Positions 20,339 through 30,105 of a stretch of DNA of 45,713 nucleotides are shown one piece after another (positions within the stretch are counted from its first letter, which is position 1; each line of letters opens with the position of its first letter). Made by a program: the position numbers and the translations under genes. The stretch comes from Candidatus Accumulibacter regalis. GTDB lineage: Bacteria > Pseudomonadota > Gammaproteobacteria > Burkholderiales > Rhodocyclaceae. The notes beneath the pieces were generated by a model. The model was not told where the DNA came from. It saw only the letters and a list, made by a program, of their open reading frames with translations, and did not search any database. The stretch spans positions 35-45,747 of the forward strand of contig JEMY01000036.1 of NCBI GenBank assembly GCA_000585075.1, in the 5' to 3' direction.

Positions 20339-21187
20339 ATGCTCGGTAACTGGGTAAAAACTTCGATCCTGATGGCGGCCATCGTGGCTCTTTTCGGGGC
20401 GATTGGGGCAATGGTCGGCGGCCAGACGGGGATGTTGCTGGCGCTGCTCTTTGGCGGGGCGATGAATTTCTTCGCCTACTGGTTCTCGGACAAGATGGTG
20501 CTCAAGATGTATAAGGCGCGCGAAGTCGACGAGGCATCGGCGCCGCAGTTCTACGGCATGGTTCGCGAGCTCGCACAGCGTGCCGAACTGCCGATGCCGA
20601 AGGTCTATCTGATCGACGAGGCGCAGCCGAACGCCTTTGCCACCGGCCGCAATCCGGAGAACGCGGCGGTCGCGGCGACGACCGGAATTCTGCAGTTGCT
20701 GTCGGCAAGGGAAGTCCGTGGCGTCATGGCGCATGAACTGGCGCACGTCCGGCATCGCGACATTCTGATTTCGACGATTTCGGCGACCATGGCCGGAGCG
20801 ATTTCCGCACTCGCCAACTTCGCGATGTTCTTCGGCGGCCGTGATTCCGAAGGGCGGCCAGGAAACCCCTTGGCGGGCATCCTGGTCGCTCTGCTCGCGC
20901 CGCTGGCAGCATCGCTGATTCAAATGGCCATCTCGCGGGCGCGCGAGTTCGAGGCCGACCGCGGGGGTGCGGAGATCTCCGGTGACGCCAATGCGCTGGC
21001 CGATGCGCTGACCAAGATCGACGCTTATGCGCGGGGTATCCCGATGGTGCCCGCCGAGGCGCATCCCGAGACGGCGCAGATGATGATCATGAATCCGCTC
21101 TCGGCCGGCGGCATCAAGGGCCTCTTCAGCACGCACCCGGCGACCGAGGAACGCGTCGCGCGGCTGCGTGCCTTGGCCCGAGGCTGA
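20339..21187 (+). CDS. htpX: Membrane zinc protease HtpX
   Basis: HtpX is an inner-membrane M48 metalloprotease that degrades damaged membrane proteins. The 282 residues contain two N-terminal membrane spans (about 8-55), the [10 protein letters not shown] zinc motif (HExxH, near 137-141), two further hydrophobic segments (about 148-168 and 180-200) and the third zinc ligand Glu in [16 protein letters not shown]. Length is normal for the family. It follows fmt by 102 bases and precedes a parS-type site. Confidence 0.95.
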   Translation: MLGNWVKTSILMAAIVALFGAIGAMVGGQTGMLLALLFGGAMNFFAYWFSDKMVLKMYKAREVDEASAPQFYGMVRELAQRAELPMPKVYLIDEAQPNAFATGRNPENAAVAATTGILQLLSAREVRGVMAHELAHVRHRDILISTISATMAGAISALANFAMFFGGRDSEGRPGNPLAGILVALLAPLAASLIQMAISRAREFEADRGGAEISGDANALADALTKIDAYARGIPMVPAEAHPETAQMMIMNPLSAGGIKGLFSTHPATEERVARLRALARG

Positions 21188-21237
21188 GCCGCGCGCCGCC
21201 GCCTTTCTGATCAGTTCTCCTGCTTTTCAAGCGTCGG

Positions 21238-21253
21238 TGTTTCACGTGGAACA
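21238..21253. other. parS: Second parS-type site
   Basis: TGTTTCACGTGGAACA is, read on the - strand, TGTTCCACGTGAAACA, which fits the parS consensus TGTTNCACGTGAAACA at every specified base. It overlaps the stop codon of the S1/P1 nuclease gene (21242-21244), 8 kb from the perfect site at 13161. Confidence 0.75.
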
Positions 21254-22240
21254 CTGCCGTCCCGCCCCCGAAAACACGCGCTGCAGCTGTACGGCCAGAC
21301 GATAACCGGCCTGGCCGAGACGCTGGCCGGTGATCTCCAACGCCCTTGCCTGGAATTCGGCGCTGATCGTGAGCACGGCGTTGTCGCCACCGGGATACGC
21401 CGCCTGTCGCGCGAGCTGCCAGCTTTCCTCGAGCCATTGCGTGGCGTCGTCTCCCGCTTGCGCCGTGGGCGGGTAGAGGAGCGTCAGTACCTCGACCGTG
21501 CTCGCCAGGCGTTTTCCGCGTAGCCACGGCTTGCCGGGGAGCTCGTCCCAATAGCTGTGCAGATTGGTAGACGGATACTTCGGCTGCAAGGGGTTGAAAA
21601 TCCGCTGCTCATTGCCGCCGCTGTCGTCGTCCCCGTGCGCTCGATTTCGGCTCGCCGCGTGTAGCGGCTGATGCGCATCAGCAACCAGATGGATCAGCCA
21701 GGGGAGTGCATAGGCCCGTTCGGCGGCGCTGCTTTCCGGGTCGCACAGGATCTTCGGCAGCGCAGCCAGTTGGCGGGCTAGCGCGCCCGGTGACGGGCGC
21801 GCCTTGTGCCCAGGGTGCAATGGACGATCGACATAGTGCCAGGCAAGTCGACGCTCCATGTCCGGAAAGCCGTGCAGCGTCGGCGTCGGCGGCGCATGTC
21901 CGGCGGTGTAGAAACGCCGATCCCGGCGGATGTCGTCGGGCCAGGTCGAGGCTTCGAGAAAAGCGGCGCGGTCCGCGTCTGCGTCTTTGCTACGTGTCTG
22001 CCAGCGCTCGTAGTCCGGATGCTGGCGCAGCACGGCCGCCACCGCAGCCTTCGTCCGCTCGTCGAGTCGTTCCCAGGCGATCAAGGCGCTGATCCGATGG
22101 CCGGCGGCGTTCCAGGCGAATGCCGGTGGCGCGACGAGCAACAGCAGCGGCAACAGCAAGCTGGGCAGAAAGGCGGGCAGAGCAGTCAGCCCACCCGGCC
22201 GGCGGCGCCACGCCGCGCCGGCGACCGGCTCAGCGGTCAA
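21242..22240 (-). CDS. Secreted S1/P1-type nuclease
   Basis: A zinc-dependent nuclease that cleaves single-stranded nucleic acids. The 332 residues start at a TTG that overlaps the end of the upstream CDF gene by 11 bases. The signal peptide (about 1-42) ends at AFA, leaving the Trp of AFA-WNAAGH as the mature N-terminus, which in this family is itself a zinc ligand. Other ligand motifs are visible: [16 protein letters not shown] (DxHQPLH) and NLHSYWDE. The protein is exported to the periplasm or outside, where it may scavenge phosphate from nucleic acid. Confidence 0.9.
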   Translation of the reverse strand: MTAEPVAGAAWRRRPGGLTALPAFLPSLLLPLLLLVAPPAFAWNAAGHRISALIAWERLDERTKAAVAAVLRQHPDYERWQTRSKDADADRAAFLEASTWPDDIRRDRRFYTAGHAPPTPTLHGFPDMERRLAWHYVDRPLHPGHKARPSPGALARQLAALPKILCDPESSAAERAYALPWLIHLVADAHQPLHAASRNRAHGDDDSGGNEQRIFNPLQPKYPSTNLHSYWDELPGKPWLRGKRLASTVEVLTLLYPPTAQAGDDATQWLEESWQLARQAAYPGGDNAVLTISAEFQARALEITGQRLGQAGYRLAVQLQRVFSGAGRQCST

Positions 22241-23129
22241 GGCCGAGATCCTGGTGCGAAGCCGGGTCCTCGCGAGGTTCGATATGGACGAACACGGAGG
22301 CGTGCGGCAGTTCCTGACGAAGCTCGCTTTCGAGGCCTTCGACCAGTTGATGAGCGCGCGCTACCGTCCACGCGCCGGGGACGAGGACGTGCAGCGAGAT
22401 GAAGCTGCGCGCCCCCGCTTCCCGGCTGCGCAGGGCGTGGTAGTCGATTCCCTGGCTACGATAGCCTTCAAGGACGCGGAGAACCTGCGCCTGTTGTTCG
22501 CGTGGCAGACTGCCATCCATCAGTCCGTTGGCCGAGCGGCGCAGCAGTTGCCAGGCGGTCCACACGATGTTGCCGGCGACGAGCAGGGCGAGAATCGGGT
22601 CCAGCCATAGCCAACCGCTAAGCGCCACGGCGCCAACGCCGACGACGACCCCAAGCGAGGTCCACACGTCGGTCAGGAGATGACGGGCATCCGCTTCCAG
22701 GGTGATCGAGCGGTGCCGCCGTCCGGCGAGCAGCAGGACGCGCCCGACGATCAGATTGATCATCGCGGCGATTGCCGACACCGTGAGACCGACGCCAACG
22801 GCCTCGAGCGGCTGTGGGTTGAGCAGGCGTTCGCCGGCCGCAATGGCAATCGCGATAGCGGCGAAGAGGATCAGCAGTCCTTCGAAGCCGCTCGAGAAAT
22901 ACTCAGCCTTGCCGTGCCCGAAACGATGCCCCTCGTCCTCCGGCTGCTCGGCAATCGACAGCATGGCCAGTGCCATGCAGGCGCCGGCCAGATTGACCAG
23001 CGATTCGAGTGCATCGGAAAGCAGACCGACCGAGCCGGTGAGCAGCCAGGCGACAGCCTTGAGAGCGATGGTGGCCAGCGCCGCCGCAATCGAAAGCCAG
23101 ACGTAAGGTTTCAGCGAGGGTGAGGACAT
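22230..23129 (-). CDS. Cation diffusion facilitator (FieF/CzcD-like) metal exporter
   Basis: An inner-membrane antiporter exporting divalent metals (Zn2+, Fe2+, or similar). Starting at [11 protein letters not shown] (23129) it has 299 residues and six hydrophobic helices (about 6-210). The metal sites [12 protein letters not shown] in helix 2 and the TDVWTSLGV segment in helix 5 are present, as is the conserved [14 protein letters not shown] loop. The C-terminal cytoplasmic domain (about 215-299) contains [11 protein letters not shown] and VFVHIEP. An upstream start 12 codons earlier is possible. Co-transcribed with the nuclease gene, and divergent from rsmB. Confidence 0.92.
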   Translation of the reverse strand: MSSPSLKPYVWLSIAAALATIALKAVAWLLTGSVGLLSDALESLVNLAGACMALAMLSIAEQPEDEGHRFGHGKAEYFSSGFEGLLILFAAIAIAIAAGERLLNPQPLEAVGVGLTVSAIAAMINLIVGRVLLLAGRRHRSITLEADARHLLTDVWTSLGVVVGVGAVALSGWLWLDPILALLVAGNIVWTAWQLLRRSANGLMDGSLPREQQAQVLRVLEGYRSQGIDYHALRSREAGARSFISLHVLVPGAWTVARAHQLVEGLESELRQELPHASVFVHIEPREDPASHQDLGLDR

Positions 23130-23219
23130 GCGACCATTATCGCCCCCTACCGCCCCGGCCGCCATCGCCAGGCATCGTGCTAAACTCGGTGCTCCCTCCC
23201 GAGCAAAGTATTCTAGGCC

Positions 23220-24590
23220 TTGTCGACTTCGCCTCCATCCCCCTCTCCGTCAGCCCGTGCGGTGCGCGTACGCCGCCCCGCAAGCGGGCAGCAGATGGCG
23301 GCTGAGCGCCGTAACCCTCCGGCGGTCTCCGCGCTGGCAAGCGATTCGCTGGCCTTCAGCCTCTTGCTGGCGGCGCGGCTGATCGCCGCGGTTCGTTCCG
23401 GGAAGAGCCTGACGCAGGCGCTCGGCACGCTTGGCGGCGAATCTCCGGCAGCACGTGCGGCCGCGCAGGACGTGACCTATGGAAGCCTGCGCCGTTACGG
23501 CTGTGGCGAGTTCGTCCTCGGCCGCCTGCTGACCCGTGCCCTGCCGCATCCCGAAGTTGAAGCGCTTTTGCTGGCCGCCCTGTATCGCCTGCACACGCGT
23601 CCTGATTCGGCTTACATGATTGTCGACCAGGCTGTTGCCGCTGCCGGCGAGCTCGCCGGTGGCGCTTTCAAGGGCCTGGTCAATGGCCTGTTGCGCAACT
23701 ATCAGCGGCAGCGTCATGTCTTGCAAGTGGCGATGGCCGACGACGACGAAGCCACGCAACAGCACCCACGCTGGTGGCTGGCACGCCTGCGTCGCGCTTA
23801 TCCGGATCGCTGGCCGGGAATCGTCGCTGCCGGCAACGGACAGCCGCCGATGACCCTGCGCGTCAACCAGCGCCGGATCGAGGTCGCCGACTACCTCGCA
23901 CGCCTGCAGGCGGCGGGCCTTTGCGCGCGATCGCTCGGTGGGCAGGCGTTGGTGCTCGACAGGCCGATGCCGGTCGATGCCTTGCCGGGTTTTGCCGACG
24001 GGCTGGTGTCGGTCCAGGACGCCGGCGCCCAGCGCGCGGCCGAGTTGCTGGCGCCGGTAGCGGGCCAGCGCGTGCTCGACGCCTGCGCCGCGCCCGGTGG
24101 CAAGGCCGCGCATCTGCTTGAAGCGGCCGATGTCGACCTGCTGGCTGTCGATATCGACGCCGTTCGTACGCGTCGCGTCGAGGACAACCTGCGCCGGCTT
24201 GGTCTGACCGCCAAGGTTACGCCTGCCGACTGCTGTGCGACCGAGCAATGGTGGGATGGCCAGTTCTTCGACGCGATTCTTGCCGACGTGCCCTGCTCTG
24301 CCTCGGGCGTCGTTCGTCGCCATCCCGATATCAAGTACCTGCGCCGGGAAAGCGATATTCGAGGCTTCGTCCGCATCCAGGCCGAGATCCTCGATCGCCT
24401 CTGGCCACTATTGAAAGCGGGAGGCAAGCTCCTCTATGCCACCTGTTCGGTCTTCCCGGAAGAGAACCGTGCGCAGATCGACGCCTTCGTCTTCCGCCAG
24501 CCCGACGCGCGGCGCCTGATCGAAGAAGAACTCGTGCCGCAGCCCGAACATGACGGATTCTTCTATGCCCTGTTGCAGAAAGCGGCTTAG
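23220..24590 (+). CDS. rsmB: 16S rRNA (cytosine-967-C5)-methyltransferase
   Basis: RsmB methylates C967 of 16S rRNA. The frame from the TTG at 23220 gives 456 residues; an ATG at 23295 is an equally possible start. The N-terminal NusB-like RNA-binding domain (about 45-185) is followed by the methyltransferase with [14 protein letters not shown] (SAM motif I), [10 protein letters not shown] (motif IV, Cys for product release) and [11 protein letters not shown] (motif VI, catalytic Cys). It overlaps the next gene by 41 bases, so they are coupled. It is the first gene of the rsmB-to-trkH operon. Confidence 0.95.
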   Translation: MSTSPPSPSPSARAVRVRRPASGQQMAAERRNPPAVSALASDSLAFSLLLAARLIAAVRSGKSLTQALGTLGGESPAARAAAQDVTYGSLRRYGCGEFVLGRLLTRALPHPEVEALLLAALYRLHTRPDSAYMIVDQAVAAAGELAGGAFKGLVNGLLRNYQRQRHVLQVAMADDDEATQQHPRWWLARLRRAYPDRWPGIVAAGNGQPPMTLRVNQRRIEVADYLARLQAAGLCARSLGGQALVLDRPMPVDALPGFADGLVSVQDAGAQRAAELLAPVAGQRVLDACAAPGGKAAHLLEAADVDLLAVDIDAVRTRRVEDNLRRLGLTAKVTPADCCATEQWWDGQFFDAILADVPCSASGVVRRHPDIKYLRRESDIRGFVRIQAEILDRLWPLLKAGGKLLYATCSVFPEENRAQIDAFVFRQPDARRLIEEELVPQPEHDGFFYALLQKAA

Positions 24591-25221
24591 CGCGTTTTTC
24601 TTCTGGCTGTGGCTGCTGATCGCCTCACCCGGCTTGCAGGCAGCAGACATCAGCGCCCGCAATCCCCTGCTCTCGGTTGGCGACGAAGGCTATGTGCTGT
24701 CCGCCGACTTCAGCGTCAGTCTTAATGCGCGCCTGGAAGACGCCGTTGCCAGGGGCGTCGGGCTGTACTTCGTCGTCGATTTCGAACTCAGCCGTTCGCG
24801 TTGGTACTGGCTCGACGAACAGGTGGCCAGCCGCAGCCAGTCCCTACTCCTTTCCTACCACGCTCTCACCCGCCAGTATCGTTTGTCCAGCGGCGCATTG
24901 CACCAGAGCTTTGCCTCGCTCGACGAAGCGCTGCGCATTCTATCGCGCTTGCGCAACTGGCTGGTTTTCGAAAAAAGCGCGGTGCATGCCGAGCAGACCT
25001 ACCTGGCTGCGGTGCGCATGCGCCTTGACCTGAGCCAGATGCCGAAGACGTTTCAGGTCAACGCCCTGGCCAACCGGGACTGGAACCTCGCGTCGGAGTG
25101 GGCGCGCTGGACATTCACCCCGAGCGAGTCCGCCCAACTGGGGGGGGCGGGTACGCAGGTGGTGCCGGTGGCGCCGCCTTTGCCCTTGCCAGCGGCCGTA
25201 TCCAGCGGCGAAGAGAAATGA
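24550..25221 (+). CDS. DUF4390 exported protein
   Basis: A 223-residue protein of the DUF4390 family, function unknown, always found next to ntrY in betaproteobacteria. The N-terminus is a signal peptide ([20 protein letters not shown], ending LQAA-D near 32); translation may start at the second ATG (24565), which lacks a better ribosome binding site. The body alternates charged strands such as FYFVVDFELSRSRWYWLDE-like segments and ends in a Pro/Ala-rich tail. Its stop TGA overlaps the ntrY ATG (ATGA). A role in the NtrY sensing pathway is inference from linkage. Confidence 0.85.
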   Translation: MTDSSMPCCRKRLSAFFFWLWLLIASPGLQAADISARNPLLSVGDEGYVLSADFSVSLNARLEDAVARGVGLYFVVDFELSRSRWYWLDEQVASRSQSLLLSYHALTRQYRLSSGALHQSFASLDEALRILSRLRNWLVFEKSAVHAEQTYLAAVRMRLDLSQMPKTFQVNALANRDWNLASEWARWTFTPSESAQLGGAGTQVVPVAPPLPLPAAVSSGEEK

Positions 25222-27371
25222 AATTCCTGATCGTCGCCGCTGCCTCGTTTGGCGCCATCCTGCTCTTTCTCCTTGCCTCGGCCAGCGCCAATACCGCGCT
25301 TTTTGCCAGCAACTACGCGTGGCTGCTGGGACTGAACGTCATCGTTGCCTTGTCGCTGCTGGCGCTGATTGCCTGGCAGTTGCGGCTGCTCTGGGGCGAA
25401 CACCGGGCCAAGGTGTTCGGTTCGCGACTCAAGTTGCGCCTGATGCTGATGTTTGGCCTGATGGCCGTCCTGCCGGGCGTTCTGATCTACGCGGTGTCGG
25501 TGCAGTTCGTGACCAAGAGCATAGAAACCTGGTTCGATGTTCGCGTCGAAAAAGCGCTTGAAGCGGGGCTCAATCTCGGTCGTAGTGCGCTCGATTCGCT
25601 GCTTGAAGATCTCGCTGCCAAGGCACAGACGATGGCCTTGGAACTTGGCGAGCGTTCCGAAACGCAGCGCCGGCTCGACCTCAATCGTCTGCGCGAGCAG
25701 TATGGCCTGCAGTCGGCGGCGCTGTTTGCGACCAGCGGCGAATTGTTGGCCACCGCCACCGGCGACCTGGCGACCCTGTTGCCCAAACAGCCGACAGGCG
25801 AGGAGCTGCGCAGGGTGCGCAAGGAGCGCCGCGTGGCGCTGCTCGAGAGCGACGGCGAAAAAGACCTCTCCTTGCGCGTTCTGGTCGCCGTCACGCCGCC
25901 CGGCCTCGGGGCCGAGACCCGTATCCTGCAGTTGACCGACCCGGTGCCGGCTGCCCTCGCCGTCAACGCCGATAGCGTCCAGACCGTCTATGCCGACTAT
26001 CAGGAGCTGTCGCTGGGCCGTGAGGGGCTGACGCGCATCTATGCCATGACGCTGACGCTGACCGTGCTTCTCGCCCTGTTCACGGCGATCGCGCTGGCCT
26101 TCGTGCTGGCGCGTCGTCTGTCGGCGCCTCTGTCGATTCTCGCCGAGGGAACGCAGGCTGTCACCGCCGGCGACTACACGCCTCGCAAGGAGGTCCACAG
26201 TAGCGACGAACTGGGCGTGCTGACGCGCTCGTTCAAACAGATGACCCGCCAACTCGACGAAGCGCGACGCGATAACGAGCGCCAGCGTGCCGAACTCGAA
26301 GCGGCGCGAGCCTACCTGGAATCGATTCTCGCCAATCTCTCTGCCGGGGTGCTGGTGTTCGATGCGCGCTTCGTGTTGCGTACCGTCAACGAAGGTGCGC
26401 TGACCATACTGGCTGACGACTTCAGCGAGCTTCTCGGCGCAGCGGCGGGCGACTGGCCGCGCCAGAGGAGGCTTGGCGAGGCCATTCTCGATGCCTTTGC
26501 CGAACACGCCAACAACGAGTGGCAGGAACAGATAGAGCTCGATGCGGCCGGTAGCCTGCCCCAGATCCTGTTGCTGCGCGGCACGAAACTGCCGGGCGAG
26601 TCGCTCGGTGGCTACGTGGTGGTGTTCGATGACGTCACGCGCCTGATCGCCGCTCAGCGCAGTGCAGCCTGGGGCGAAGTGGCGCGTCGACTGGCGCACG
26701 AGATCAAGAATCCCTTGACGCCGATCCAGCTTTCGGCCGAGCGCTTGCAGATGAAGCTGGCCGATCGGCTCAGCGGTGCCGACGCTGACATGCTTGAGCG
26801 CTCGACGCAGACCATCATTCGCCAGGTCGAAGCCATGAAGCGGATGGTCAATGATTTCAGCGACTACGCGCGTCTGCCGGCTCCCGAACTCGCTGCTCTG
26901 GACCTCAACGCGCTGATCAGCGAAGTGCTCGGCCTCTATGAAACCTCGCGTGCGGCGATCAAGCTCAAGCTCGCTGCCGGGTTGCCGCCAGTCTGCGGTG
27001 ACGCCACGCAGTTGCGGCAAGTCATCCACAACCTCCTGCGCAATGCCGAGGACGCGCAGGAAATGGTCGACTCGCCGCGTATCACGATCAGCACGCGCCT
27101 GCTCGGCAATATGGCCGAAATGGTGGTCGCCGATCGCGGGCCGGGCTTTCCGCCCGAAGTGATAGCCCGCGTACTGGAGCCTTACGTGACCACCAAGGCA
27201 CGTGGCACCGGCCTCGGTCTGGCGATCGTCAAGAAGATCGTCGACGAACATCAGGGGCGCATCAAGGTCAACAATCGCGAAGCTGTTGGCGCAGTGGTCA
27301 GCATCACCCTGCCGCTGGCTGCGTTGCCGACGAGCGAACGTCGCTCGCACAATCTTTCCTCCGAGGCCTGA
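25218..27371 (+). CDS. ntrY: Nitrogen-regulation sensor histidine kinase NtrY
   Basis: A membrane sensor kinase. The start at 25218 overlaps the preceding stop and gives 717 residues. Three N-terminal hydrophobic helices (about 3-25, 37-58, 75-98) and a fourth (about 275-300) frame a periplasmic region of about 175 residues. A HAMP domain (about 300-350) and a PAS-like domain follow. The phosphoacceptor histidine is in RRLAHEIKNPLTPIQLSAER. The ATPase domain has HNLLRNAEDAQ, DRGPGFPP and GTGLGLAIVKKI. It is followed one base later by its partner ntrX. Confidence 0.94.
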   Translation: MKFLIVAAASFGAILLFLLASASANTALFASNYAWLLGLNVIVALSLLALIAWQLRLLWGEHRAKVFGSRLKLRLMLMFGLMAVLPGVLIYAVSVQFVTKSIETWFDVRVEKALEAGLNLGRSALDSLLEDLAAKAQTMALELGERSETQRRLDLNRLREQYGLQSAALFATSGELLATATGDLATLLPKQPTGEELRRVRKERRVALLESDGEKDLSLRVLVAVTPPGLGAETRILQLTDPVPAALAVNADSVQTVYADYQELSLGREGLTRIYAMTLTLTVLLALFTAIALAFVLARRLSAPLSILAEGTQAVTAGDYTPRKEVHSSDELGVLTRSFKQMTRQLDEARRDNERQRAELEAARAYLESILANLSAGVLVFDARFVLRTVNEGALTILADDFSELLGAAAGDWPRQRRLGEAILDAFAEHANNEWQEQIELDAAGSLPQILLLRGTKLPGESLGGYVVVFDDVTRLIAAQRSAAWGEVARRLAHEIKNPLTPIQLSAERLQMKLADRLSGADADMLERSTQTIIRQVEAMKRMVNDFSDYARLPAPELAALDLNALISEVLGLYETSRAAIKLKLAAGLPPVCGDATQLRQVIHNLLRNAEDAQEMVDSPRITISTRLLGNMAEMVVADRGPGFPPEVIARVLEPYVTTKARGTGLGLAIVKKIVDEHQGRIKVNNREAVGAVVSITLPLAALPTSERRSHNLSSEA

Positions 27372-27372
27372 C

Positions 27373-28629
27373 ATGGCGCAAATACTGATCGTCGATGATG
27401 AAATGGGCATTCGCGAGCTGCTTTCCGAGATTCTTGCCGACGAGGGACACTCGATCTCCCTGGCCGAAAATGCCGCAGCGGCGCGCAAGGTGCGCGCCGA
27501 CATGCGCCCCGATCTGGTCCTCCTGGATATCTGGATGCCTGATACCGATGGCATATCCCTACTCAAGGAGTGGGCGGCGAGCGGCTTGCTGACCATGCCG
27601 GTGGTGATGATGTCCGGGCATGGAACGATCGATTCGGCGGTCGAGGCAACGCGCATCGGCGCCACCGACTTCCTCGAGAAACCGATCGCCCTGCAGAAGT
27701 TGCTGGCGACCGTGAAGAAGGCGCTCAAGCACGAAACAGTGCTCGAGAAGAAGCCGCTGACCCTCGACGCCTTCGCGCGCTCGCCGCTGCTCAAGGACCT
27801 CAAGAGGCGTCTCGAACAGGCGGCCGCCAAGACCTCGGTCCTGCTGCTGAAAAGCGCCTCGGGCAGCATCGCGGAAATCTGCGCGCGTACCTTGCAGACG
27901 CACCGCACACCGTGGCTGGATCTCTCGGCGGCGAGTACGCCGCTGACCCAGGAGATGCTGCACAACGCCAGTGGCGGGGTGGTCTTCATCGCCGACCTGG
28001 CGCTGCTTGGCAAACTGCAGCAGATGAATCTTGTTTTCGCGCTCGAACGCCTGGAACGGCACAACCTGCAAATGGTCGCCGCCTCCAGTCGCTCGCTGCC
28101 GGCACTGGTCGACGCCGGTTGGGATCCGCTGCTGGTCAATCGTCTCGGCGAAGTCTGGGTGGCGCTACCGCAGATTTCCGGCCACGCCGACGACGTTCCC
28201 GAGATAGCCTCCCTGCTCCTCGCCCATCTCGCCGAGCGCGGTGAAGTGCCCTTACGCCTGTTCTCGAGTGGTGCGCGTAATGCCCTGCGTCTGCACCACT
28301 GGCATGGCGAATGGGCGGAGCTGTTGACGACCGTGAAGAACCTCGCGCTCTCGGCGCTCGACGAGGAGATTGCCGCGGAAGACGTCGAGCGCATCCTGCA
28401 GACCGACTCGGGCGGTGCCGCCGCGCCGCTGCCGGCGCTGTTTCTCGATCAGCCGCTCCGGGAAGCCCGAGAAGCCTTCGAACGAATGTATTTCGAATAT
28501 CATCTGGCCGGCGAACGCGGTAATATGACGCGCTTGGCCGAGAGGACGGGCCTCGAACGCACCCACCTGTATCGAAAGCTGAGGCAGCTTGGCCTCAACA
28601 TCGGTCGGCGTGGCGACGAGCGCGAGTAA
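27373..28629 (+). CDS. ntrX: NtrX-type response regulator with degenerate AAA+ domain
   Basis: A 418-residue regulator that receives phosphate from NtrY. Residues 1-120 are a normal receiver: DDE near 8-10, phosphoacceptor Asp in LVLLDIWMPDTDG, and the Lys in FLEKPI. The central region (about 135-345) lies where a sigma54-activating AAA+ ATPase is expected but has no Walker A (KSASGSIAE in its place), no DE Walker B (FIADLALL) and no GAFTGA, so it should not hydrolyse ATP or open sigma54 promoters. The C-terminus is a Fis-type helix-turn-helix (MTRLAERTGLERTHLYRKLR). It probably regulates RpoN-independently. Confidence 0.9.
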   Translation: MAQILIVDDEMGIRELLSEILADEGHSISLAENAAAARKVRADMRPDLVLLDIWMPDTDGISLLKEWAASGLLTMPVVMMSGHGTIDSAVEATRIGATDFLEKPIALQKLLATVKKALKHETVLEKKPLTLDAFARSPLLKDLKRRLEQAAAKTSVLLLKSASGSIAEICARTLQTHRTPWLDLSAASTPLTQEMLHNASGGVVFIADLALLGKLQQMNLVFALERLERHNLQMVAASSRSLPALVDAGWDPLLVNRLGEVWVALPQISGHADDVPEIASLLLAHLAERGEVPLRLFSSGARNALRLHHWHGEWAELLTTVKNLALSALDEEIAAEDVERILQTDSGGAAAPLPALFLDQPLREAREAFERMYFEYHLAGERGNMTRLAERTGLERTHLYRKLRQLGLNIGRRGDERE

Positions 28630-28665
28630 TTTCTCGCCGCGTGCTGGTCAGGGAGTGAGAAGGAA

Positions 28666-30096
28666 ATGAGGATCGTCATTCTGGGTGCCGGTCAGGTCGG
28701 CGCCAGCGTTGCCGAAAGTCTGGTCTCCGAGAACAACGACATCACCGTCGTCGACAGCGATCAGGAGCGTCTGGCTTTCCTGCAGGATCGTCTCGACCTG
28801 CGCACGGTGATCGGCAACGCCTCGTGTCCCTCCGTACTGGCCAATGCCGGCCTCCAAGATGCGGACCTGCTGATCGCCGTGACGCAGAGCGACGAGACCA
28901 ACCTCGTCGCCTGCAAGGTGGCCCACAGTATCTTCAACGTCCCCGCCCGCATCGCCAGATTGCGCGCGCGCGACTTCCTCGAGAGCGAAACACTCCTGGC
29001 CCCCGAGAATTTCGCCGTCGATTACGCCTTGTGCCCGGAACAGGTGATCACCGAGTACATCGCGCGTCTGATCGACTTCCCGGAAGCGCTGCAAGTGCTC
29101 AGCTTCGCCGGCGGACGCCTGGCGCTGGTCGGCCTGCGTGCCTACGCCGGCGGGCTGCTGGTGGGCAGCCCGATCTCCGAAATGCGCAACCACCTGCCAC
29201 CGGAGATCGACGGGCGGATCGCCGCCATCTATCGTCACGGTGGCGCGATAACGCCGACCGGTGAAACGATCATTGCCGACGGCGACGAAGTCTTCGTCCT
29301 TGCTGCGGACGAACACATCCGTACCGTGATGCGCGAGTTGCGCCGCTCGATGGAGCCCGTGCGGCGGGTGATGATTGCCGGTGGCGGCAACATCGGGCAT
29401 CGCGTTGCACAAGCGCTGGAAGGCAAGTGCGAGGTCAAACTGATCGAGGTCGACCGCCGCCGCGCCGAATTCGTCGCCAACTCGCTGAAGTCGGTGTTGG
29501 TCCTCAATGGCGATGCCACCGACGAGGAGTTGTTGCAGCAGGAAGGCATCGAAGAAATGGAGCTCTTCCTTGCCCTGAGCAACGCCGACGAAGACAACAT
29601 CATGGGCGCCTCGCTGGCCAAGCGCATGGGGTGTCAGCGGGTAGTGGCGCTGATCAACCGGCGGGCCTACGCCGAACTTGTGCAGGGCGGGCCGATTGAC
29701 ATTGCCATCTCGCCGGCACAGGTCTCGATCGGCACCCTGCTCACCTATGTCCGCCATGGCGACGTTGTTCAGGTGCATAGCCTGCGCCGTGGCGCTGCGG
29801 AAGCGCTCGAGATCGTCGCCCATGGCGACAAGAAGAATTCGCGCGCAGTCGGTCGCTGCGTCGGCGAGTTGCCGGTGATTCATGGCGCCTTCATCGCGGC
29901 TATCGTGCGCGACCTCGGCGAGACCGAGGACTTCAACTTCTTCCGCCTGGGAGCCAAGAAGCAGACCGGGCGGGTGCTCATCGCCCACAAGGACGTGGTC
30001 ATCGAGACGGGTGACCATGTGATCGTCTTCTGCATCGACAAGAAGGTGGTCAAGCAGGTCGAGAAACTGTTCGAGGTTGGCTTCCACTTTTTCTGA
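28666..30096 (+). CDS. trkA: Trk potassium uptake regulatory protein TrkA
   Basis: TrkA is the cytoplasmic gating ring for TrkH. The 476 residues form two tandem RCK modules, each with an NAD(H)-binding Rossmann fold: VILGAGQVGASVAESL (3-18) with acidic end of strand 2 (VVDSD), and MIAGGGNIGHRVAQAL (about 236-251) with LIEVDRR. Each is followed by a TrkA_C domain. The ribosome binding site AGAAGGA precedes the ATG. It is separated from ntrX by 36 bases and from trkH by 9, so all are in one operon. Confidence 0.96.
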   Translation: MRIVILGAGQVGASVAESLVSENNDITVVDSDQERLAFLQDRLDLRTVIGNASCPSVLANAGLQDADLLIAVTQSDETNLVACKVAHSIFNVPARIARLRARDFLESETLLAPENFAVDYALCPEQVITEYIARLIDFPEALQVLSFAGGRLALVGLRAYAGGLLVGSPISEMRNHLPPEIDGRIAAIYRHGGAITPTGETIIADGDEVFVLAADEHIRTVMRELRRSMEPVRRVMIAGGGNIGHRVAQALEGKCEVKLIEVDRRRAEFVANSLKSVLVLNGDATDEELLQQEGIEEMELFLALSNADEDNIMGASLAKRMGCQRVVALINRRAYAELVQGGPIDIAISPAQVSIGTLLTYVRHGDVVQVHSLRRGAAEALEIVAHGDKKNSRAVGRCVGELPVIHGAFIAAIVRDLGETEDFNFFRLGAKKQTGRVLIAHKDVVIETGDHVIVFCIDKKVVKQVEKLFEVGFHFF

Positions 30097-30105
30097 GCCG
30101 ACAGC

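Noticed and set aside
25053-28394. A very long open frame on the - strand opposite ntrY and ntrX
   Set aside because: High G/C at third positions leaves antisense frames open; the protein has no family features, and the + strand genes are unmistakable.
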